Shown here one piece after another: positions 1-5,736 of a stretch of DNA of 5,736 bases. The stretch comes from Gammaproteobacteria bacterium. Lineage in GTDB: Bacteria; Pseudomonadota; Gammaproteobacteria; SZUA-152. The notes below the pieces were generated by a model, which saw only the letters and a list, made by a program, of their open reading frames with translations, was not told the origin of the DNA and searched no databases. Location: NCBI GenBank assembly GCA_030599435.1, contig JAUVNZ010000113.1, forward strand, positions 1 to 5,736, in the 5' to 3' direction. The position numbers were made by a program, and so were the translations under genes. Positions within the stretch are counted from its first letter, which is position 1. Each line of letters opens with the position of its first letter.

Positions 1-635
1 CGATCAAACACCACAATGGTATCATTGAGCGAATAACCGATTACCGCCAATACTGCAGCCAACACAGTAAGATCAAACTCCAGCTGGAACAAAGCAAATG
101 CACCTACTGTGAGTAAAACATCATGTATCAGGGCCATTACAGCACCAATGGCAAAACGATATTCGAAACGAAAGCCAACATAAACAAGAATGCAAATCAG
201 TGCATAAATCATCGCCAGACCACCATCTTCAGCCAGCTCATCACCAACTTGTGGCCCCACAAACTCTACCCGACGCATTTCAACTGTGCCCTCATCGGCA
301 CCACGCAAGGTCGTCATCACGGTTGAACTGATATCAGCATTACTCTGGTTTTCACGTGGCGCTATGCGCACCATGATGTCTGATGCCGTTCCGAAATGCT
401 GTACCACAGCCTCCGGGAATCCGGATGACTCAAGGTTTGATCGTACCTTGCTCAAATCTACCGCATGCGAATAACCCATCTCGATCAAGGTTCCGCCTGT
501 AAAATCCAGTCCAAAGTTAAGCCCCCGGACTGCCATGGAGCCAATAGCGACAATAAGTAAAATAGCAGAAAAACCAACTGCTACTTTCCGTTTGCTCATA
601 AAATCAAAGCTTGTAGGTTTTTTAAACAACTGCAT
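1..635 (-). CDS. secF: Protein translocase subunit SecF, N-terminal part (cut by window edge)
   Basis: SecF is the inner-membrane partner of SecD and helps the Sec translocon use the proton gradient to complete protein export. The reading frame is open from an ATG at 633-635 to the left edge, giving 211 full residues of a protein usually a little over 300 long. Visible parts are: a first membrane helix at about residues 17-35; the conserved GLNFGLDFTGGT motif at 38-49, which opens the periplasmic P4 domain; membrane helices at about 139-153, 159-181 and 188-202; and the family motif GYSLNDTIVVFD at 200-211. An AGGA Shine-Dalgarno sequence (minus strand, 642-645) lies 6 bases before the ATG, which supports this start. 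It follows secD after 66 bases on the same strand, so the two are probably cotranscribed. Nothing in the visible part looks damaged. The C-terminal end lies outside the window. Confidence 0.96.
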   Translation of the reverse strand, partial: MQLFKKPTSFDFMSKRKVAVGFSAILLIVAIGSMAVRGLNFGLDFTGGTLIEMGYSHAVDLSKVRSNLESSGFPEAVVQHFGTASDIMVRIAPRENQSNADISSTVMTTLRGADEGTVEMRRVEFVGPQVGDELAEDGGLAMIYALICILVYVGFRFEYRFAIGAVMALIHDVLLTVGAFALFQLEFDLTVLAAVLAVIGYSLNDTIVVFD

Positions 636-701
636 GTTGTGTCCTAATAAGTTTTCTGAATTCTTGTTTTAACTTTTCGCGCTGACTTTAATATGAAAGG
701 T

Positions 702-2591
702 CTATATTGAGAGTTTTTCGACGCTACGACCACCGTACATCAAGTTTACAATTGCACGCGTTCCCATAATGGCGGTAAACATTGAAGTTGCGATACCTAT
801 AGATAAGGTAATCGCAAATCCTTTTATAGGACCAGTGCCGAAACCGAATAGAATGAGAGCAGCAATCAGCGTAGTAATATTGGCATCAGCAATAGTTGAA
901 AAAGCCTTGGCATAACCGGAATGTATGCCTGCTTGAGGACTAATGCCGTTTCGAATCTCTTCACGTATTCGTTCAAAAATGAGCACGTTAGCATCCACTG
1001 CCATACCCACAGTCAGGACAATACCAGCGATGCCCGGCAAAGTTAGTGTCGCCTGCAACATAGACAACACAGCAACTATCACTACAAGGTTAAATGTTAG
1101 CGCCAGGTTAGCAATCAAACCAAAACCCTTATACCAAAAAGCCATGAAGGCCAGCACCAGCACAAAACCGATAACAACGGAGGCAAAACCCTTGTCGATG
1201 TTATCCTGACCAAGACTTGGGCCAACGGTGCGCTCTTCAATAATTTCAATAGGCGCGGCCAAAGCACCAGCACGCAACAATAAAGCTAAGGTACGGGCTT
1301 CCTGTGTACTATCCAGACCAGTGATCTGAAAACGCTTGGAGAGCTGCTCCTGAATACGCGCAACATTAATGACTTCTTCCACAGTATGACGAGTTTTAAC
1401 TGGCTTCCCATCAACTTCACGAGTTTCGGTTTTCTTTTCAATAAAGACCACAGCCATCAGCTTTTTGACATTATCACCCGTCACCTTGCTAAAAATACTG
1501 GCACCTTTTCCATCCAAAGTAATAAAGACCGCTGAACCACCTGTTTGCTGTTCGATGCCACTGGAAGCATCAATAATGTAATCACCCGTGAGCATTACAC
1601 GCGTTTTCAACAGCGCATGACCACCTTCACGTTTCGGATAAAGCTTAAGTCCAGCCGGGATACGTCCGGTTCTTGCCGCATCAGCAGCATCATGGGTTTC
1701 ATCGGCCAAACGAAATTCCAGCGTTGCCGTAGCACCAAGTATATTTTTCGCTTGAGCTGTATCCTGAACACCCGGCAACTGCACCACAATGCGGTCATCA
1801 CCCTGTTGCTGAATCACTGGTTCTGCAACACCCAGTTCATTTACACGATTACGCAAAGTGGTAATATTTTGTTTTAATGCCAACTTACGCACTTCACGGC
1901 GCTCTTTCTCAGCTATCGTAGCCAGCAGATAAAAAGCACCCTCACTATCGACCTGATCAAATATTAAATCTGGATATTCTTTGTCAATCACCTGCTCCGC
2001 TTTATCGCGAGCATCAGATGTCTTAAATTTAATTTCTACTGCGCTGTTCCTGGTGCCCGCGGGAGTTTCACTGGCAAGGCGTCGACCAATTTTCGCATAA
2101 CGCACTTTGCTTTCGCGCAGCAGGCCACGAAATTCACTAATGTAGCGCTCTTCTGCCTGACTTACCGCTGCTTCAACATCGACTTCCATCAGAAAGTGCA
2201 CACCACCACGTAAATCTAAACCCAAATACATTGGTGCTGCATTCAACGCACGCAACCAATCGGGGGTTGTTGGTGCCAGATTCAGCGCAACGATATAAGC
2301 TCTTCCCAGAATTTCCTTAACAAGGTCTTTGGCCTGGAGTTGCTTATCCGTATCAGTAAAGCGCACCAGAATTTGTTCATTAGCCAGAGTGATGCTCTTG
2401 TATGGCACACCAGCATTGTCCAGCAACTTCTTGATTCTTTCTTGTGTTGCAATATTAATTTCCGAACCGCGGTTAGATGACACCTGTAAAGCGGGATCAT
2501 TACTGTAAAGATTCGGCGTGGCATAAAGCACACTGACAACAAGCACAATGACAAGAAGAAGATACTTCCAGATAGGATACTGATTCAACAT
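702..2591 (-). CDS. secD: Protein translocase subunit SecD
   Basis: SecD forms the SecDF complex in the inner membrane, which pulls exported proteins out of the SecYEG channel using proton motive force. The protein is 629 residues, close to the roughly 615 of E. coli. The N-terminus MLNQYPIWKYLLLV matches the family and carries the first membrane helix (about 8-24). The LGLDLRGGVHF motif is at 123-133 and the large periplasmic P1 domain runs to about 460. The TLRNRVNELGVAEP motif is at 245-258. The C-terminal membrane domain has five helices from about 468 to 618, including TVGMAVDANVLIFERIREE at 527-545, with the aspartate (D533) and arginine (R541) linked to proton transport. The start is fixed by family alignment and by an in-frame TAG three codons upstream. 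The nearest purine-rich site, AGGAAA at 2605-2610, sits unusually far from the ATG. It lies 98 bases downstream of yajC on the same strand. Confidence 0.98.
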   Translation of the reverse strand: MLNQYPIWKYLLLVIVLVVSVLYATPNLYSNDPALQVSSNRGSEINIATQERIKKLLDNAGVPYKSITLANEQILVRFTDTDKQLQAKDLVKEILGRAYIVALNLAPTTPDWLRALNAAPMYLGLDLRGGVHFLMEVDVEAAVSQAEERYISEFRGLLRESKVRYAKIGRRLASETPAGTRNSAVEIKFKTSDARDKAEQVIDKEYPDLIFDQVDSEGAFYLLATIAEKERREVRKLALKQNITTLRNRVNELGVAEPVIQQQGDDRIVVQLPGVQDTAQAKNILGATATLEFRLADETHDAADAARTGRIPAGLKLYPKREGGHALLKTRVMLTGDYIIDASSGIEQQTGGSAVFITLDGKGASIFSKVTGDNVKKLMAVVFIEKKTETREVDGKPVKTRHTVEEVINVARIQEQLSKRFQITGLDSTQEARTLALLLRAGALAAPIEIIEERTVGPSLGQDNIDKGFASVVIGFVLVLAFMAFWYKGFGLIANLALTFNLVVIVAVLSMLQATLTLPGIAGIVLTVGMAVDANVLIFERIREEIRNGISPQAGIHSGYAKAFSTIADANITTLIAALILFGFGTGPIKGFAITLSIGIATSMFTAIMGTRAIVNLMYGGRSVEKLSI

Positions 2592-2689
2592 AAACGGCTA
2601 CCGATTTCCTGAACGTTTGTTATTTACGGATTATTTATAATTGATATAAGTGGTTAGAACGGACAAACCCTGAAACATCACAGGTAAAC

Positions 2690-3022
2690 TTATTCGCCCT
2701 TGAACGTACCTTTGGGTACAAGAGTCGCCACTGACTGTTTCTGAATTTTTACTTCAAGGCCATCGGCAATCTCTACGGTTAGAAAACTTTCGCCAACTTT
2801 TCTAACACGCCCTAAAAGTCCGCCGTTGGTTACTAGCTCGTCGCCTTTTGCCAGGGCTGCAACCAAATTCTTATGTTCTTTGGCTCGTTTCGCCTGAGGG
2901 CGAATCAACATGAAGTACATTAAGACAAATAGTCCGCCAAATAGAACCAGCTGCTCTATACCACCGCCCTGCTGTCCTGCCGCTGCGCCTTCTGCCATTG
3001 CATCAGATATAAAAAAACTCAT
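2690..3022 (-). CDS. yajC: Sec translocon accessory subunit YajC
   Basis: YajC is a small single-pass inner-membrane protein that associates with SecD and SecF; its exact role is still unclear and it is dispensable in E. coli. The protein is 110 residues, the same length as in E. coli. It has a short periplasmic head rich in Gly, Ala and Gln (about 1-22), one membrane helix (about 23-40, ending in the conserved MLIRPQ), a basic stretch (RPQAKRAKEHK, 41-51) and a cytoplasmic domain with KGDELVTNGGLLGRV at 59-73, all typical of the family. An AGGA site at 3032-3035 on the minus strand lies 9 bases before the ATG and supports the start. It sits between tgt and secD, the usual order in gammaproteobacteria. 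The gap to tgt is 126 bases and contains possible transcription signals, so yajC-secD-secF may have its own promoter. Confidence 0.96.
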   Translation of the reverse strand: MSFFISDAMAEGAAAGQQGGGIEQLVLFGGLFVLMYFMLIRPQAKRAKEHKNLVAALAKGDELVTNGGLLGRVRKVGESFLTVEIADGLEVKIQKQSVATLVPKGTFKGE

Positions 3023-3077
3023 GAGATTTTTTCCTGTTATTTTAAACTACTGTCAGATTGCTTTCGATTCATACGAT

Positions 3078-3109
3078 AAAAAAGGCCGCTATTATTACAC
3101 ACTTGCGGC
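3078..3109 (-). terminator. Possible intrinsic terminator after tgt
   Basis: Read on the minus strand, GCCGC (3105-3109) and GCGGC (3085-3089) can pair across a 15-base loop, and the stem is followed after one base by six T residues (3078-3083). This has the order of a rho-independent terminator and lies about 40 bases past the tgt stop codon. The stem is only five base pairs and the loop is long, so it would be weak and might only partly separate tgt from yajC. The same bases overlap a promoter-like sequence, and only one of the two readings may be real. Confidence 0.3.
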
Positions 3110-3119
3110 TTATTGTGAC
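3091..3119 (-). promoter_or_regulatory. Possible sigma70-type promoter for yajC-secD-secF
   Basis: On the minus strand, AATAAT (3091-3096, five of six matches to TATAAT) stands 17 bases downstream of GTCACA (3114-3119, four of six matches to TTGACA). It lies about 70 bases before the yajC start codon and points toward yajC. The -35 match is poor, and the position overlaps the loop of the candidate terminator. This is a sequence match by eye only. Confidence 0.3.
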
Positions 3120-3148
3120 GACAGATGTGAGGATAGTTGGGCTGAATG

Positions 3149-4276
<1,128 letters not shown>

Positions 4277-4280
4277 TCAG

Positions 4281-4685
4281 TTACTGCTTCGCAACCGGCA
4301 CTTCACATGCAGAACAACGTTTTGATTCAAATACTGACCAGACACTAGCGACAACTAGCCCGACTAAAGCGACATAAGACAATATTTCTGATACAAAAAC
4401 ATAAAGAGAAATGAAAAACAGTAGCACTGACACAACCACCAGCAACAATAGTGCTTTATTTTTATATCGTTTATAACTAATGATATTAGCTACAAGCATG
4501 AGTAACACAAAAACCTGTGTTGCATAAAAGAAAACGATCTCATATTTGACCAGAGCACCCAGCCCCAAAAATGTACTCAGTAATGCTAATTTTGGAAAAC
4601 AAATTGGACAGAAAATTGCTGTTAATACAGCACCAAGAGATCCAAATTTTCCAGCACTGTCTTTCATGGCAATAGTAAGAACCAT
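4281..4685 (-). CDS. MerC-like membrane protein (possible metal-ion transporter)
   Basis: This 134-residue protein resembles MerC, the inner-membrane mercuric-ion importer of some mer operons (about 140 residues). Seen in the sequence: four hydrophobic segments at about 14-43, 46-70, 78-97 and 99-118; a CPIC pair (C26, C29) in the first, followed by FP and then GLGALVKYE, which matches the order Cys-x-x-Cys-Phe-Pro, Gly-Leu-Gly, Tyr-Glu of MerC as I recall it; and a second cysteine pair near the C-terminus (C124, C127 in KRCSACEVP), where MerC also ends with cysteines and a short Glu-Leu/Val-Pro tail. The first ATG is preferred because the N-terminus then aligns in length with MerC; ATG at residue 7 is the alternative. 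Only a weak purine stretch (AAGAAAA) precedes it. No merR, merT, merP or merA is in the window, so mercury as substrate is an inference; another thiophilic metal or a different role is possible. It is followed closely by tgt. Confidence 0.75.
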   Translation of the reverse strand: MVLTIAMKDSAGKFGSLGAVLTAIFCPICFPKLALLSTFLGLGALVKYEIVFFYATQVFVLLMLVANIISYKRYKNKALLLLVVVSVLLFFISLYVFVSEILSYVALVGLVVASVWSVFESKRCSACEVPVAKQ

Positions 4686-4708
4686 TTATAAAATTTTCTT
4701 AAAGCGTA

Positions 4709-4827
4709 ATGAGCGCAGGTGAGACAAGGCAAGATTCGGCGAAAAAAGCGGAGCTTACAAATGGTCTGTCGCTACGCGACCCCGCATTTTTGAGCCGGAA
4801 CTTAACGAAGTATCAGCAAGCGCAATA
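4709..4827. repeat. Long imperfect palindrome, candidate REP/MITE-like intergenic element
   Basis: Most of the gap between thrC and the merC-like gene is an imperfect inverted repeat of about 118 bases. The core arms are 4731-4751 and 4782-4803: AAGATTCGGCG, an A-run and GCGG on one side match AAGTTCCGGCTC, an A-run and GCGG on the reverse complement of the other, with about 17 of 21 positions identical and one bulge. Weaker similarity continues outward, with GCGC near both ends (4713-4716 and 4820-4823) and TGA-AC blocks. The centre contains a perfect small hairpin, GTCGC-TAC-GCGAC (4768-4780). No protein is encoded. On the minus strand the arm ends CCGC then six T (4742-4750), so it could also stop thrC transcription. 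Whether it is repeated elsewhere in the genome cannot be seen here. Confidence 0.5.
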
Positions 4828-4830
4828 GCT

Positions 4831-5736
4831 TTAAGACATATTATCAAGGATTGCGTCTTTCACAGCTTCCATCGTAGCATCCACAGTAATCATCGGTGAC
4901 GTACTTTGCTCAATAGCAGTATCGGGGTCCTTGAGGCCGTGCCCAGTTAACGTGCAAACAATTTTAGACCCTTCCGGAATTTTGTCGGACTTTATGTCAC
5001 GCATAGCGCCCGCTAGTGATGTTGCCGAAGCCGGCTCACAAAATACGCCTTCTTTTTCGGCCAACAATTTTTGTGCAGCAAGAATTTCTTCATCGGTACA
5101 TTCATCAAACCAGCCGCCGGATTCTTTATGCACGGCCCAGGCTTTATCCCAGCTTTGTGGATGACCAATACGAATCGCTGTAGCAACGGTTTCAGGGTTA
5201 TCTACCATCTCTCCACGCATAAACGGCGCAGAGCCTGAAGCCTGATAACCCACCATTACTGGACGATTATTCACAATGCCATGTTCGTGATATTCCTTGT
5301 AACCCATCCAGTGCGCTGTAATGTTGCCAGCATTACCAACTGGCAAGCAATGAAAGTCAGGCGCCGTACCCAACTCTTCCAGTATTTCGAAAGCGGCTGT
5401 TTTCTGGCCCTGCAAACGAAATGGATTAATTGAATTTACAATCGTTACCGGCGCATGTTCAGCAACATCTTTTACAATCTGCATACCGTCATCGAAGTTG
5501 CCTTTAATCTGAATTACCACTGCGCCATGCATCATAGCCTGCGCTAATTTACCCATGGCAATTTTACCTTCTGGGATCAATACGAAAGCCGTTATACCGG
5601 CACGCGATGCGTAAGCTGCTGCCGAAGCGGATGTATTTCCGGTAGACGCACAAATAATTGCCGTGCTGCCATCTTCCACTGCTTTGGTAACCGCCATGCA
5701 CATACCGCGATCTTTAAATGAACCCGTAGGATTCAG
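4831..5736 (-). CDS. thrC: Threonine synthase, C-terminal part (cut by window edge)
   Basis: Threonine synthase is a PLP enzyme that converts O-phospho-homoserine to L-threonine, the last step of threonine synthesis, in the cytoplasm. The frame is open to the right edge and gives 301 residues. The true start is outside the window: the ATG at 5701-5703 is internal, because the upstream codons read [11 protein letters not shown], the PLP-lysine motif (K8 of the visible part). Other sites are STGNTSAS (31-38, PLP ring contact), the glycine-rich phosphate loop GNAGN (134-138), EPASA (234-238) and [11 protein letters not shown] (262-272). These features and the expected total of about 350 residues fit the short ThrC type of Bacillus and Thermus, rather than the longer E. 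coli/Pseudomonas type. Related threonine dehydratases share the fold, but the [10 protein letters not shown] ending favours ThrC. About 50 N-terminal residues are missing. The homoserine dehydrogenase gene hom often lies upstream, but that is not visible. Confidence 0.93.
   Translation of the reverse strand: MNPTGSFKDRGMCMAVTKAVEDGSTAIICASTGNTSASAAAYASRAGITAFVLIPEGKIAMGKLAQAMMHGAVVIQIKGNFDDGMQIVKDVAEHAPVTIVNSINPFRLQGQKTAAFEILEELGTAPDFHCLPVGNAGNITAHWMGYKEYHEHGIVNNRPVMVGYQASGSAPFMRGEMVDNPETVATAIRIGHPQSWDKAWAVHKESGGWFDECTDEEILAAQKLLAEKEGVFCEPASATSLAGAMRDIKSDKIPEGSKIVCTLTGHGLKDPDTAIEQSTSPMITVDATMEAVKDAILDNMS

Noticed and set aside
943..1209. Plus-strand open frame of 88 codons inside secD
   Set aside because: It lies opposite the conserved membrane domain of secD, has a Ser/Thr/Lys-heavy shadow composition and no recognisable domain.
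2592..2689. AT-rich gap between yajC and secD as a separate secD promoter
   Set aside because: A TTGTCC hexamer is present but no -10 sequence lies at acceptable spacing, and a yajC-secD-secF transcript explains the arrangement.
4281..4667. Start of the merC-like protein at the second ATG (residue 7)
   Set aside because: No Shine-Dalgarno precedes it, and the longer form aligns better in length with the MerC N-terminus; it remains possible.
4831..5703. Complete 290-residue protein starting at ATG 5701-5703
   Set aside because: The frame stays open to the window edge and encodes the PLP-lysine motif GSFKDRG just upstream, so this ATG is internal to thrC.

Overview
The window reads as a chromosomal core region of a gammaproteobacterium, with all genes on the minus strand. 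In transcription order (high to low coordinates) they are a 5'-truncated threonine synthase gene (thrC), a small MerC-like membrane protein, tgt, yajC, secD and the 5' part of secF. The tgt-yajC-secD-secF order is the classical gammaproteobacterial arrangement. The SecD N-terminus and YajC length match the Pseudomonas/Escherichia forms. Base composition is moderate (by eye mid-40s % GC), and the neighbours fit no genus I can name with confidence. An aquatic relative of the Pseudomonadales/Cellvibrionales is a guess.

Region by region: bases 1-635 hold the N-terminal 211 residues of SecF, running off the left edge. Bases 702-2591 hold complete SecD and 2690-3022 hold YajC; together these three form the SecDF-YajC accessory complex of the Sec translocon. 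Bases 3023-3148 are a gap with a terminator-like hairpin and a promoter-like sequence that overlap each other. Bases 3149-4258 encode Tgt, the tRNA-guanine transglycosylase of queuosine synthesis, with all catalytic and zinc residues present. Bases 4281-4685 encode a four-helix protein resembling the mercuric-ion transporter MerC, 22 bases ahead of tgt. Bases 4709-4827 form a long imperfect palindrome that looks like a small repetitive extragenic or MITE-type element. Bases 4831-5736 encode the C-terminal 301 residues of a short-type threonine synthase, with its PLP lysine right at the window edge.

The Sec genes work together in protein export and tgt is their usual neighbour. The unusual part is upstream of tgt. 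The partner gene queA, which normally precedes tgt, is not there, and the place is taken by an orphan merC-like gene, a palindromic element and thrC. I see no previously undescribed multi-gene system. The points worth checking are the orphan MerC-like protein, the palindrome, and the overlapping terminator/promoter signals before yajC.
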